From Sporolactobacillus vineae DSM 21990 = SL153 (GTDB taxonomy: Bacteria; Bacillota; Bacilli; Bacillales; Sporolactobacillaceae): a DNA stretch of 51,706 bases. The translations under genes and the position numbers were made by a program. Position 1 is the first letter of the stretch. The number at the start of each line of letters is the position of its first letter. The stretch is from the NCBI RefSeq assembly GCF_000377985.1, contig NZ_KB899053.1, forward strand, positions 1 through 51,706, read 5' to 3'. The notes below the pieces were generated by a model that saw only the letters and a list, made by a program, of their open reading frames with translations, did not search any database and had not been told where the DNA came from. Positions 1 to 8,646 of this stretch are shown one piece after another.

Positions 1-82
1 CATCCCGAACACGGCCGTTAAGCTCTTCGGCGCCGATGGTAGTGGGGGGCTGTCCCCCTGTGAGAGTAGGTCACTGCCAGGC
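1..82 (+). rRNA. rrf: 5S rRNA, 3' part (partial)
   Basis: The first bases match the conserved 5S rRNA core of Bacillales (CCGAACACGG, TTAAGCTCTTC, CGCCGATGGTAGT, TGTGAGAGTAGG). Roughly the first third of the gene lies outside the window. It marks the end of an rRNA operon that corresponds by position to B. subtilis rrnA, which also precedes csfB. The exact 3' end is approximate. Confidence 0.95.
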
Positions 83-92
83 AAAAGATGAA

Positions 93-128
93 GAGGCATT
101 TTCCAGAAATGGAGGATGTCTCTTTTTG
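93..128 (+). terminator. rRNA operon terminator
   Basis: A 12-bp stem (93-104 with 111-122, three G-U pairs) closes a 6-base loop and is followed by a T run. It starts eleven bases after the 5S end, so it should terminate the upstream rRNA operon. Confidence 0.75.
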
Positions 129-330
129 TTTATTATATGTAGTAAAATCAGGCTGGTTAAAATCACAAATAAATTCAGATGTGTTGCTATATTGATCTTC
201 AATGTACTTTTCCAGTAAGCGTCAAATAAAGCACACCTGGCATCGGCACTTGAATCCTGCACTAATACATTCATTGACGTCCTTGAACAATGCCGAGTGT
301 TGCAGATGGTGGATACCAGTAGAGTTTCTT

Positions 331-383
331 TGGCTGATATATTTTATATTTGGCTGATATATTCTCAGATCGGCTGATATATG
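331..383 (+). repeat. Three direct repeats at exact 20-bp spacing (iteron-like)
   Basis: GGCTGATATAT occurs at 332, 352 and 372, so the repeat starts are exactly 20 bp apart. The first two copies share a further T on each side. The intervening 9 bases differ. Equal spacing near two helical turns places the copies on one DNA face, as in protein-binding iterons. The binding protein is unknown. Confidence 0.8.
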
Positions 384-685
384 CTGGTGAGACGCATAAA
401 ATCGTTTCGAGTTCAACGCATTTTTGCTCAGCAGGGAAAATCATTGCCTGTCTGCCCATGCTCCCCGTTCAATTCCTGTTGATTTTCACGCTCTTTTACA
501 TATTTTTCATCAGCAGTGCAACATCTTTTCTCTTATCGTTAATGACAGATCTGCAATTTATGCTGCTTTGAAGAAACTGGTGATTTAACATGAGTATGGT
601 GAAGCACCATTCCGTTCATCCTGAATTCATATAAGGGAAGTAAAATAATTCAAGTTCTGTTCTGTCAGATCATCAAGAATTTTTG

Positions 686-702
686 TTATTCTAATAGAAT
701 AA
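686..702 (+). promoter_or_regulatory. Perfect palindrome before the exporter operon (candidate operator)
   Basis: TTATTCTAATAGAATAA is a perfect inverted repeat with 7-bp arms and a 3-bp centre. It ends 11 bases before the ATG and 26 before the alternative TTG start of the first exporter gene. It contains a -10-like TAGAAT (695-700). Its size and symmetry suit a small dimeric repressor such as a MarR or PadR type, but no regulator gene is adjacent. The palindrome is seen; its role is inferred. Confidence 0.5.
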
Positions 703-713
703 GAGTTCTCCGG

Positions 714-2462
714 ATGGGAGATGATCGATTGCTTCGATTATCAAAATATTTGAGGCCGTACATGTGGCCGGCAGTTCTGTCGATTGTTTTTGTGTTTCTG
801 CAATCGATGGCCAATCTTTATCTGCCGACGCTTATGGCCGAGATTGTCGATACGGGAATTGTAAAAGGGAATATGCCGTATATTTTCAGGACGGGTTTAT
901 GGATGCTGCTCGTGACGCTGATTGCCGGAGTATTCACGATCATCGCCAATTATCTGTCCTCAAGAGTGGCAACAGGATTCGGCCGTGATGTACGCGACCG
1001 GATGTTTGAACACGTGGAAGAGTTTTCACTGAAAGAATTTGACCAGATCGGCACAAGTTCGCTGATTACGCGAACGACGAATGATGTTGCTCAGATTGAG
1101 CAGGTTTATATGATGATCCTGAAAATGATGACGATGGCACCGCTGATGTGTATCGGCGGCATCATCATGGCTGTGTCTAAGGATGCGCAGCTGTCGCTGG
1201 TTCTGGTCGTCTCACTGCCGGTGCTGATCATAGGGATTATCGTGCTGGCTTCAAAAGCCATTCCATTCTTTAAAGCGATTCAAAAAAAGATGGATCGCCT
1301 GAATCTGATTTTGCGTGAGGAACTGACGGGGATCCGTGTGATCCGTTCGTTCAACAGAACCCGTTTTGAGGTGAATCGATTTGACGACGCGAACAAGGAC
1401 ATCACACAGACATCGATCAGAATGAATCAGCTGATGGCTGCGGGAATACCGGTTATGATGCTGGTAATGAATCTGTCACAGGTTGCCATCGTCTGGTTCG
1501 GCGGTTTACGCATCAACAGTGGTGCGATACAGGTCGGCGATCTGATGGCATTTATTCAATATGCGATGATGATCATGTTCTCGATCCTGATGGGTGCGAT
1601 GATGTTTATCATGATTCCGCGGGCAGAGGTATCGGCGGTCCGGGTGAACGAAGTTCTGGATTTGAGTCCGGATATTCATGAACCGCCTGTCCGGTCGATT
1701 CAGTCCGCACCAGATGACAACCACGGGATCCTGTTTAAGGATGTCACCTATACGTATCCGGGTGCTGAGAAACCGGCAATTGCGCATATTTCATTTGCTG
1801 CCGGTCCGGGGGAAACGATTGCGGTAATCGGCGGCACCGGGTCCGGTAAGTCGACACTTTTAAATTTGATCCCGAGATATTTTGATGCAGTCGACGGCGA
1901 GGTACGGGTTGACGGTGTTGATGTCCGGAATATGTCGCTGGAGGACCTGCGTGCCCGGATCAGCTATGTTCCTCAGAACGCGGTGCTCTTCTCAGGTACC
2001 GTCGCCGGGAACATTCGCGTCGGCAATGAGCAGGCAACGGATGAGGAAGTGCGGGAGGCGGCCCGGATTGCTCAGGCGGATGAGTTTATCGGCAAAATGA
2101 GCGAAGGGTACGCCGCACCGATTTCTCAGGGCGGAAAAAATATTTCCGGCGGGCAGAAGCAGCGGATCGCCATCGCACGTGCTCTGGTGAGACAGGCGCA
2201 TATTTATTTGCTTGACGATAGTTTCTCCGCTCTGGACTACCGGACGGACGCATTGCTGCGGGCCGAATTGAAGAAATTCAATCGTGATGCAACCTGGATT
2301 ATCGTCACGCAGCGTGTCAGTACGGTCCTTGATGCCGACCGGATTATTGTGCTGGACGACGGCCTGATCGCCGGGATCGGCACGCATGCCGAACTGATGA
2401 CGACGTGTCCGGTTTACAAGGAAATCGTTGCCTCGCAGCTGCAAAAGGAGGAACTGGCATGA
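714..2462 (+). CDS. ABC exporter half-transporter, degenerate-site subunit
   Basis: Fusion of a six-helix exporter membrane domain (about residues 1-310) and an ATPase domain (about 335-582). Visible motifs are Walker A GGTGSGKST (near 373), signature SGGQKQR (near 477) and Walker B LLDDSFSALD (near 499). The catalytic glutamate after Walker B is replaced by Asp, as in the degenerate subunits of heterodimeric exporters such as BmrC and TM287. The stop overlaps the next gene by 4 bases (ATGA), so the two subunits are probably made together. The ATG at 714 has no good ribosome site. TTG at 729 has GGGAG at 716-720, eight bases upstream, and gives an N-terminus starting MLRLSKYLRPY; it may be the true start. 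The substrate is unknown; a drug or lipid-like compound is typical for the family. Confidence 0.9.
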   Translation: MGDDRLLRLSKYLRPYMWPAVLSIVFVFLQSMANLYLPTLMAEIVDTGIVKGNMPYIFRTGLWMLLVTLIAGVFTIIANYLSSRVATGFGRDVRDRMFEHVEEFSLKEFDQIGTSSLITRTTNDVAQIEQVYMMILKMMTMAPLMCIGGIIMAVSKDAQLSLVLVVSLPVLIIGIIVLASKAIPFFKAIQKKMDRLNLILREELTGIRVIRSFNRTRFEVNRFDDANKDITQTSIRMNQLMAAGIPVMMLVMNLSQVAIVWFGGLRINSGAIQVGDLMAFIQYAMMIMFSILMGAMMFIMIPRAEVSAVRVNEVLDLSPDIHEPPVRSIQSAPDDNHGILFKDVTYTYPGAEKPAIAHISFAAGPGETIAVIGGTGSGKSTLLNLIPRYFDAVDGEVRVDGVDVRNMSLEDLRARISYVPQNAVLFSGTVAGNIRVGNEQATDEEVREAARIAQADEFIGKMSEGYAAPISQGGKNISGGQKQRIAIARALVRQAHIYLLDDSFSALDYRTDALLRAELKKFNRDATWIIVTQRVSTVLDADRIIVLDDGLIAGIGTHAELMTTCPVYKEIVASQLQKEELA

Positions 2463-4339
2463 GCGAAGAACGGAAAGCCCGCGGTCGGCAGCGCGGATTC
2501 GGCGGTCACGGTCATGGGATGATGCGCATGCCGGTTCAGAAGCCGAAACACTTCAGGGCGTCGTTCAACCGGCTTCTGGCCTATTTGAAACCGCACACAC
2601 TCATTCTCATTGCGGTTTTTGTGGCGGCTATTCTAAGTACGATCTTCAATATTATCGGGCCGAAGCTAATGGGTGACGCGACCACGAGAATTTTCCAGGG
2701 TGTGATGCAGAAGCTCAGGGGAGTACCTGGTGCGCATATTGATTTCGGCTATATCTGGAACATCATTGTGACACTGTTCATTCTCTATGTGGTCAGTGCA
2801 TTGTTCACATATATCATGCAGTACCTGATGAGCGGTGTGTCGCAGAAAATGGTCTACAAGCTTAGGCGCCAGATCAATGAGAAGCTGTCCAGACTTCCGA
2901 TCGGTTACTATGACGCCCATTCATATGGTGATGTACTCAGCAGAGCAGTCAACGACTCGGAGAATATTGCCAATACATTGCAGCAGAGCCTGACCGCGTC
3001 GATCACATCGATTGTCACACTTCTCGGTGTCATCGTGATGATGCTGACGATCAGTCCCTTATTGACAGTCGTCATTTTGCTGACGATCCCGCTGAGTTTC
3101 GTCGGCATTATCCTAATTACAAAACGGTCGCAGATTTATTTCAAGCAGCAGCAGGACAAGATCGGCCGGCTGAACGGACATGTTGAAGAAATGTTTACCG
3201 GCCACCAGGTGATTAAGGCGTTCGGCAGAGAGAAACAGACCGTCCGCAAATTCCGTGAGATCAACGGCAGCTTGTATCACTCTGCCTGGAAGGCCCAGTT
3301 TCTGTCCGGCATCATGATGCCGATGATGATGTTTGTCGGCAATATCGGGTATGTTCTGATTTCTGTTGCCGGCGGCATTCTGGTCTTGCAGCGGTCGATT
3401 CAGATCGGCGATGTTCAGGCGTTTATTCAGTACGCCCGGCAGTTCGGGCAGCCGCTCAATCAGATTGCCAATATATCGAATATCATCCAGTCGACGGTTG
3501 CATCGGCGGAGCGGATCTTTGAGGTTCTCGACGAACCGGAAGACACGCCGGACCGTGAAAATGCGATTGAACCGGCAAACCCAAGGGGAGCTGTCCGTTT
3601 TGAAGATGTCTCGTTCCGTTATCAAGCAGATCAGCCGCTGATCGAACATATGAGTATTGACGTACCGGCGGGAAGTGCCATTGCAATCGTCGGTCCGACC
3701 GGCGCCGGGAAGACTACACTGGTTAATCTGCTGATGCGTTTCTATGACTGCAGGAAAGGACGGATTACCGTCGACGGTCACGATATCAGAGATCTGAAAC
3801 GGGAATATCTGCATCAATTGTTCGGTATGGTCCTTCAGGATACATGGTTGTTCAAAGGATCGATCAAAGAGAATATTGCCTATGGGCGTGAAGGGGCGGA
3901 CATGGCCGAGATTGTCCGTGCTGCTGAGGCGGCGCATGCCGATCACTTTATCCGGACACTCCCGGACGGGTACGACACGGTCATCAATGAAGACGGCAGC
4001 AATGTCTCCCAGGGACAGAAACAGTTGCTGACGATTGCACGGGCGATCCTTGCCGATCCGGTGATTCTGATCCTTGATGAAGCGACCAGCAGTGTCGATA
4101 CCCGTACGGAGGTGCATATTCAGCAGGCGATGCAGACGCTGATGAAGAATCGGACAAGTTTTGTAATTGCTCACCGTCTTTCGACAATTAAGCGTGCCGA
4201 TCTGATTCTGGTGATGGAGCACGGCCGGGTGGTTGAACAGGGAACACACCGGTCCTTGCTTGAAACCGGCGGCGTCTATGCGGATCTTTACAACAGCCAG
4301 TTTGCCGGAGAAGCAAACAGAAACATCGAAACCGGCTGA
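2459..4339 (+). CDS. ABC exporter half-transporter, consensus-site subunit
   Basis: Partner of the preceding half-transporter, 626 aa. The start at 2459 overlaps the upstream stop and follows the strong site AAAGGAGG. A positively charged Gly/Arg/His-rich N-terminal tail precedes six membrane helices (about 40-350). The ATPase domain has Walker [10 protein letters not shown] (near 412), signature SQGQKQL (near 517) and Walker [12 protein letters not shown] (near 537) with an intact catalytic Glu. Its signature is SQGQ rather than SGGQ. In heterodimers this signature faces the degenerate Walker B of the partner, so the two departures would fall in the same non-hydrolysing site. The subunits therefore look like one asymmetric exporter of the BmrCD/LmrCD type. 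An earlier in-frame start is possible but would lie inside the first gene. Confidence 0.92.
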   Translation: MSEERKARGRQRGFGGHGHGMMRMPVQKPKHFRASFNRLLAYLKPHTLILIAVFVAAILSTIFNIIGPKLMGDATTRIFQGVMQKLRGVPGAHIDFGYIWNIIVTLFILYVVSALFTYIMQYLMSGVSQKMVYKLRRQINEKLSRLPIGYYDAHSYGDVLSRAVNDSENIANTLQQSLTASITSIVTLLGVIVMMLTISPLLTVVILLTIPLSFVGIILITKRSQIYFKQQQDKIGRLNGHVEEMFTGHQVIKAFGREKQTVRKFREINGSLYHSAWKAQFLSGIMMPMMMFVGNIGYVLISVAGGILVLQRSIQIGDVQAFIQYARQFGQPLNQIANISNIIQSTVASAERIFEVLDEPEDTPDRENAIEPANPRGAVRFEDVSFRYQADQPLIEHMSIDVPAGSAIAIVGPTGAGKTTLVNLLMRFYDCRKGRITVDGHDIRDLKREYLHQLFGMVLQDTWLFKGSIKENIAYGREGADMAEIVRAAEAAHADHFIRTLPDGYDTVINEDGSNVSQGQKQLLTIARAILADPVILILDEATSSVDTRTEVHIQQAMQTLMKNRTSFVIAHRLSTIKRADLILVMEHGRVVEQGTHRSLLETGGVYADLYNSQFAGEANRNIETG

Positions 4340-4433
4340 TGCTTCAGCAGGAATTAGCCGGATAAGGTTTACTTTTGAAAAAGGGGACAGTACACTTCTT
4401 AGAGTAAAGCTATGTAAGAAACGGGGAACAATC

Positions 4434-5498
4434 ATGGTTAAGCGAATTATTTTTACCGGCGGCGGTTCGGCAGGTCATGTGACGCCGAACCTGGCACTGA
4501 TCGACCGGCTGAAAGATCAGTGGGAGATCACTTATATCGGCTCTAAAAAAGGGATTGAAAAAGATCTTGTCCAGGCACACGGCATTACTTACCATGCCAT
4601 CTCCAGCGGCAAGCTGCGTCGCTATTTTGACTTGAAAAATTTTAAAGACCCGTTTAAAGTGATGGCCGGCGTCATGCAGGCCTACTGGATGATCAGGAAG
4701 ATCAAGCCGGATGTTATTTTCTCGAAGGGTGGTTTCGTTTCTGTGCCGGTCGTGATCGGCGGCTGGCTGAACCGGATTCCGGTATATATCCATGAATCGG
4801 ATATCACCCCCGGACTGGCAAATAAAATTGCGGTAAAATTTGCAACCAAAATGTTTGTCACGTTCGAAGAAGCATCCGCCCATTTTCCGGCGGGCAAGGT
4901 GATCTATTCGGGCGCCCCGATCCGCGATGCACTTTTTCGGGGAAATAAAGAAAAAGGGTTGCAGTTTCTGGGGTTCCGGCCGGATAAGCCGGTGCTGCTG
5001 ATTATGGGAGGCAGCCTGGGCGCCAGGAAAATTAATGAAGAAGTCCGGGCGTCACTTCCGGCGCTATTAAGCAGTTATCAGATTGTTCATTTGTGCGGCA
5101 AAGGAAATATCGCCCCGGAACTGGAAGGGAAAGAAGGATATGGCCAGTATGAATATATCGACAAGGAACTTCCTGATGTCATGGCCGCTGCGTCCCTCAT
5201 TTTATCCCGTGCCGGCTCCAATGCGATTTTTGAATTCCTGGCATTGAAGAAACCGATGATCCTGATTCCGCTGCCGCTCCGCGCAAGCCGCGGAGATCAG
5301 ATCCTTAACGCCGCTTCCTTTAAGAAAAAGGGTTTCTGTGAGGTTCTCGATAATGATTCACTGACTGCTGATGAACTTCAGAAGACGATTGCCGACGTCT
5401 ACCGGAACCGATATGACTATATTGACCGTATGGCACAGGCCCGGAACGCGACTCAGGGAATCGGAACCATTTTGAAAACACTGACGCATGAGGCATGA
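4434..5498 (+). CDS. murG: MurG-family UDP-GlcNAc:lipid I GlcNAc transferase (MurG paralogue)
   Basis: A 354-aa GT28 glycosyltransferase. The family transfers GlcNAc from UDP-GlcNAc to lipid I, giving lipid II at the inner face of the membrane. The glycine loop GGGSAGH is at residues 9-15; [10 protein letters not shown] and [10 protein letters not shown] follow, then MGGSLGA opening the second domain and [12 protein letters not shown] near the sugar-nucleotide site. It resembles the second MurG found outside the division and cell wall cluster in the Bacillus cereus group, as judged from recalled sequence. The main murG normally sits with murD, ftsW and murB, so this is probably a paralogue. 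The start is placed at 4434 where homology begins; the upstream site (ACGGGGAACA) is modest. A strong terminator follows. Confidence 0.9.
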   Translation: MVKRIIFTGGGSAGHVTPNLALIDRLKDQWEITYIGSKKGIEKDLVQAHGITYHAISSGKLRRYFDLKNFKDPFKVMAGVMQAYWMIRKIKPDVIFSKGGFVSVPVVIGGWLNRIPVYIHESDITPGLANKIAVKFATKMFVTFEEASAHFPAGKVIYSGAPIRDALFRGNKEKGLQFLGFRPDKPVLLIMGGSLGARKINEEVRASLPALLSSYQIVHLCGKGNIAPELEGKEGYGQYEYIDKELPDVMAAASLILSRAGSNAIFEFLALKKPMILIPLPLRASRGDQILNAASFKKKGFCEVLDNDSLTADELQKTIADVYRNRYDYIDRMAQARNATQGIGTILKTLTHEA

Positions 5499-5515
5499 AG
5501 CCGTGTTTCTTTGAG

Positions 5516-5551
5516 AAAAATCAGCTGACTTTTTTGTCAGCTGATTTTTTT
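5516..5551 (+). terminator. Rho-independent terminator after murG
   Basis: A perfect stem (TCAGCTGAC/GTCAGCTGA at 5521-5529 and 5536-5544), extended by A5 on the left and T7 on the right, around a six-T loop. The symmetric A and T runs would allow it to work in both directions. Confidence 0.9.
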
Positions 5552-5729
5552 GACATCTCATGGACATTTGAATTTCTGTTCGGGAGTGCCGTGATAATCC
5601 CCTTTATGGATAAAATCAGATTCATTGCCGGAGAACAGTCATCAAAAATTTCCGGCACCGGTCGCGCGTCCTGACCATAACCTATTCTGAGTCGGATGCA
5701 GCCGTTCAGACGGGTTTCCCTGCCCGGAT

Positions 5730-5759
5730 GCATAGATTACGAGAAATCGGGTTATCCTG
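5730..5759 (+). promoter_or_regulatory. Candidate forespore (SigF-type) promoter of csfB
   Basis: GCATA (5730-5734), a 15-base spacer and GGTTATCCTG (5750-5759) match the B. subtilis SigF pattern with one important mismatch in the -10. The expected start point is about 17 bases before the csfB start codon. csfB of B. subtilis is transcribed in the forespore, which supports the reading. The match is by eye. Confidence 0.4.
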
Positions 5760-5782
5760 TCAGTGAAAGGGGAAGTGAGGAC

Positions 5783-6031
5783 ATGAAACGGGTGACAAGC
5801 AGACTTCCGGTCGACACGTGCCTGATCTGTGGCCGCACGGATGTACCTGGCATTCACATATTGAATCAATTAATCTGTGAATCCTGTCAGCAGAAAATGA
5901 TTGCGACCGAGGTCACGGACTGGAAGTATCGGTACTATATAAACAGGCTTTCGCTTTTGAAGCCGGCCGCCGTCAAACAGGCGGCGAGGAATAAGTCGAA
6001 CCGGCAATGGGAGAAGCATCATCAAGTCTGA
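5783..6031 (+). CDS. csfB: Anti-sigma-G factor Gin (CsfB)
   Basis: An 82-aa zinc-finger-like protein. In B. subtilis Gin/CsfB binds and inhibits SigG (and SigE) so that late forespore genes are not expressed early. The paired cysteines CLIC (near residue 13) and CESC (near residue 33) are the expected zinc-knuckle residues. GIHILNQLICESCQQKMI follows the family pattern. The start at 5783 follows a GGGGAAG/GTGAGG-rich stretch and is where homology begins. Its place after an rRNA operon matches B. subtilis. The neighbours xpaC and yaaN, present there, are absent here, so the decarboxylase gene follows directly. It is longer at the C-terminus than the B. subtilis protein, with a basic tail. Confidence 0.85.
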   Translation: MKRVTSRLPVDTCLICGRTDVPGIHILNQLICESCQQKMIATEVTDWKYRYYINRLSLLKPAAVKQAARNKSNRQWEKHHQV

Positions 6032-6045
6032 AGCTTCTCTTTTTT
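6011..6045 (+). terminator. Terminator overlapping the csfB stop
   Basis: GAGAAGC (6011-6017) pairs with GCTTCTC (6033-6039) and is followed by a T-rich run. The csfB stop codon lies inside the loop region just before the second arm. The loop is long (about 15 bases), which lowers certainty. Confidence 0.6.
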
Positions 6046-6078
6046 CTTTGCCGCCATTTACCCGGTTTTCTGTCCGGT

Positions 6079-6107
6079 TTGAAAAGTCAGTTATGCTAAA
6101 ATAGAAT
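6079..6107 (+). promoter_or_regulatory. SigA promoter of the decarboxylase-tmk operon
   Basis: TTGAAA (6079-6084), a 17-base spacer and TAGAAT (6102-6107). It probably drives the decarboxylase, tmk, darA, yaaR, holB, ricT and yabA, which follow with short gaps. Confidence 0.65.
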
Positions 6108-6152
6108 CATAAGCTCATAGAATGAAGGATAGACGGACAGAGGTTGGACAGG

Positions 6153-7592
6153 ATGGATCAGAAACAGACTCCGGTATTCGACGGGTTGCTGGAGTACCAT
6201 AATGCGCAGCAGTATTCATTTCATGTGCCCGGACATAAAGATGGTCTGATCTTTCCGGACAAAGCCGGTCAATGGTTTCGCAAGCTGTTAGCGATTGACG
6301 CGACCGAGGTGGCCGGCCTTGATGAACTCTATCATCCGGACGGAATTCTTCGGAGTGGGGAGGCGCTGCTCCGTGATTATTACGGCACGCTGGCCAGCTA
6401 TTTTCTGGTCAACGGGTCAACTGCCGGCAATCTGACGATGGTCATGGCGGCATGCCGGCGGGGAGATACAGTCTTTGTTGCCCGCGACAGCCATAAATCC
6501 GTGTTCAACGCGGTGCAGCTGTCCGGTGCCTCTCCGGTTTTCCTTGCCCCGCAGGTAGATGAGGCATCCGGGCTGGCTTTCGGTGTCTCTGATGAGGCAT
6601 GGGTGCAGGCCATTCACCGTTACCCGAAACCAAAGGCGCTGATTCTGACGTACCCGAATTACTACGGGATGGCGGCGGTCCATCTGCGCCGGCTCATTGA
6701 TAGGGCACATGACTGCGGTGCTGCGGTGCTTGTCGACGAGGCTCATGGACCGCATTTCCGGCTAGGCACACCGGTTCCGCCCAGTTCGCTTGATCTTGGC
6801 GCCGATCTGGTTGTCCAGTCCGCACATAAAATGCTGCCGGCAATGACGATGGGTGCTTACCTGCATGTAAACAGCAGTCTTATTCCGAAACAAAAAGTTG
6901 CGGCCGTGCGCGAGATGCTGCAGACGTCGAGTCCATCCTATCCGATCATGGCGTCGCTCGATCTGGCCCGGTATTATCTGGCCAACACGGACAGACAGAC
7001 GTTTCAGTGCTGGATCCGGCGGCGTGATCAGTTTGTTGACGCACTCGGCAGCATGAAAAATGCCGGTGTCCTGACTGCCGACCCGGACCGCTTTCTCATT
7101 GACCCGTTTAAGATCACACTGGAACTGAAGCCCGGACTGAACGGATTTGATGTTCAGAAAGCGCTGCTTCAATCCGGTGTCTATCCGGAAATGGCGGATC
7201 CGTGCCACATCCTTCTGACACTTGGATTAACGGACCGGATGAATCTTATCCCCGCTGCTGAAAAAATCAGAGAAGTGGTTGATTCAGTTTCAGCCCGGTC
7301 CGGATACAGGAGAAAGACGGCTGGTTCTTTTCCGCTTTGCAGTACACTTGCCGGGTCCATCGATGTGCTTGCCGGAAAACGGAAGGACCTCGTGACACTT
7401 GACCAGGCGGCCGGCGGGATTGCGGCCGAACCGGTCATCCCTTATCCGCCGGGCGTGCCGGTAATCCTTAAGGGAGAACGTGTTGCCGCCGGGCAGATCA
7501 ACGCGGTCAGAACCTGGATGGATGCCGGAGCATCTTTTCAGAATGAAAACATCATGTCTGGTAAACTAACGATATATCGCTCAGGAGTTTAA
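6153..7592 (+). CDS. yaaO: PLP-dependent Orn/Lys/Arg decarboxylase family protein (YaaO-like)
   Basis: A 479-aa fold-type I PLP enzyme of the Orn/Lys/Arg decarboxylase group, short bacterial form. Members include arginine decarboxylase SpeA and the less characterised YaaO. The Schiff-base lysine is K226 in SAHKMLPA; VDEAHGPHF just before it supplies the cofactor-binding Asp and His, and FHVPGHKDG near the N-terminus is the usual entry motif. Position beside tmk equals B. subtilis yaaO. The amino-acid substrate cannot be decided from the sequence. ATG 6153 is preferred to TTG 6144 because AGAGG at 6139-6143 is correctly spaced only for the former. Confidence 0.88.
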   Translation: MDQKQTPVFDGLLEYHNAQQYSFHVPGHKDGLIFPDKAGQWFRKLLAIDATEVAGLDELYHPDGILRSGEALLRDYYGTLASYFLVNGSTAGNLTMVMAACRRGDTVFVARDSHKSVFNAVQLSGASPVFLAPQVDEASGLAFGVSDEAWVQAIHRYPKPKALILTYPNYYGMAAVHLRRLIDRAHDCGAAVLVDEAHGPHFRLGTPVPPSSLDLGADLVVQSAHKMLPAMTMGAYLHVNSSLIPKQKVAAVREMLQTSSPSYPIMASLDLARYYLANTDRQTFQCWIRRRDQFVDALGSMKNAGVLTADPDRFLIDPFKITLELKPGLNGFDVQKALLQSGVYPEMADPCHILLTLGLTDRMNLIPAAEKIREVVDSVSARSGYRRKTAGSFPLCSTLAGSIDVLAGKRKDLVTLDQAAGGIAAEPVIPYPPGVPVILKGERVAAGQINAVRTWMDAGASFQNENIMSGKLTIYRSGV

Positions 7593-7596
7593 GAAG

Positions 7597-8283
7597 ATGG
7601 AGAATAACGGACTATTTATTACATTTGAAGGACCGGACGGATCCGGAAAGACGACACAGATCCGTAAACTGGCGGCGGAACTTGAAGCGCGGGGGATTCC
7701 TTTTCTCCTGACCCGGGAGCCGGGAGGCACACAGATCAGCGATAAGATTCGCGCGCTGATCCTCAATCCCGAAAACCTCAGGATGGGCGAAAAGACAGAG
7801 ATCCTGCTTTACGCAGCTTCGAGGAGTCAGCATGTCGAAGAGAAGATTCGCCCGGCACTGGCGGAAGGGAAAATCGTCCTGTGCGATCGCTTTGTGGATG
7901 CGTCGGTTGCTTATCAGGGGTACGGACTGAACCAGCCGGTCGATAAGATCCGCGCGATCAGCCGATTTGCGACCGGAGGGCTGACGCCGGACCGGACCTA
8001 CCTGATTGATGTCCCCCCAGAAACAGGCCGGCAGCGTATGAGACACCGGACGGGGCCGGAAGCCGGGGTGACCCGTGATGCCGGTGATCTTGACCGGATA
8101 GAGCAGCGCGCACTGGCCTATCACGCGAGAGTCCGTGAAGGTTTCTTCGCTTTATGCAAAGAGAATCAACAGCGTATCCTGCTGGTGGATGGTCAAACCA
8201 GTCCGGATACGGTTTTCAGGATCATCAGAACGGATTTCCTGCATCTGCTGAAGGGGAAAGAGCGCAGACAAACTGAGAGGTGA
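7597..8283 (+). CDS. tmk: Thymidylate kinase
   Basis: Phosphorylates dTMP to dTDP with ATP in the dTTP pathway. The P-loop GPDGSGKTT is at residues 12-20, the DR(F/Y) motif is in CDRFVDASVAYQG, and an arginine-rich lid segment (RQRMRHR) follows. 228 aa; the family is usually near 210, so the C-terminal tail is slightly long. The start at 7597 has CAGGAG about ten bases upstream, four bases after the decarboxylase stop. The stop overlaps the ribosome binding site of the next gene, so tmk and darA are probably translationally coupled. Confidence 0.97.
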   Translation: MENNGLFITFEGPDGSGKTTQIRKLAAELEARGIPFLLTREPGGTQISDKIRALILNPENLRMGEKTEILLYAASRSQHVEEKIRPALAEGKIVLCDRFVDASVAYQGYGLNQPVDKIRAISRFATGGLTPDRTYLIDVPPETGRQRMRHRTGPEAGVTRDAGDLDRIEQRALAYHARVREGFFALCKENQQRILLVDGQTSPDTVFRIIRTDFLHLLKGKERRQTER

Positions 8284-8288
8284 GACCC

Positions 8289-8618
8289 TTGAAATTAGTC
8301 TTGGCAGTAGTTCAGGATCAGGATCGTAACAGCTTACAGGACGCCCTTGTTGAAGGCGGGTTTCATACAACCAAACTGGCGAGTACCGGCGGCTTTCTGA
8401 GGGCCGGAAATACAACCTTTATGATCGGTACAGAGGATGATAAAGTGGATGACCTGCTGCAGCTGATCGGCCATCATTGTCACAGCCGGACTCAGGTGAT
8501 GGCTCCGTTGTCATCGCTGGACGGCAATGCGGACGGGTACCTCATGCACCCGGTGGATGTGGAAGTCGGCGGCGCCACGGTTTTTGTGCTTGATGTCGAT
8601 CAGTTCAGACACTTTTGA
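8289..8618 (+). CDS. darA: Cyclic di-AMP receptor DarA (PII-like)
   Basis: A 109-aa PII-like protein of the YaaQ/DarA/PstA family. These trimeric proteins bind the second messenger c-di-AMP; their downstream target remains unclear. The N-terminus KLVLAVVQDQD and the glycine-rich loop STGGFLRAGNTT, which binds nucleotide in the family, are visible. TTG at 8289 is chosen because AGAGGTGAG lies just upstream at good distance, and the resulting 109 aa equal the B. subtilis length. The in-frame GTG at 8280 would be inside that ribosome site. Confidence 0.93.
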   Translation: MKLVLAVVQDQDRNSLQDALVEGGFHTTKLASTGGFLRAGNTTFMIGTEDDKVDDLLQLIGHHCHSRTQVMAPLSSLDGNADGYLMHPVDVEVGGATVFVLDVDQFRHF

Positions 8619-8646
8619 TCGTTAGGTCTGCGGAAGGACGGAACTC

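Larger units (their letters stand above)
129..713. other. Gene-free AT-rich gap between 5S rRNA and the ABC exporter
   Basis: About 585 bases with no convincing coding region on either strand. The open frames are short, lack ribosome binding sites and have no recognisable sequence. The gap is visibly richer in A/T than the flanking genes. It contains three spaced direct repeats (331-383) and a perfect 7-3-7 palindrome (686-702), listed separately. No tRNA is visible. Confidence 0.7.

Noticed and set aside
350-571. A 73-codon hydrophobic open frame in the left gap
   Set aside because: It has no good start signal or homology; it seems a product of AT-rich sequence.
3113-4435. A 440-codon open frame on the minus strand opposite the second exporter subunit
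   Set aside because: The plus-strand gene is certain; the antisense frame is free of stops because of codon bias and shows no recognisable protein.
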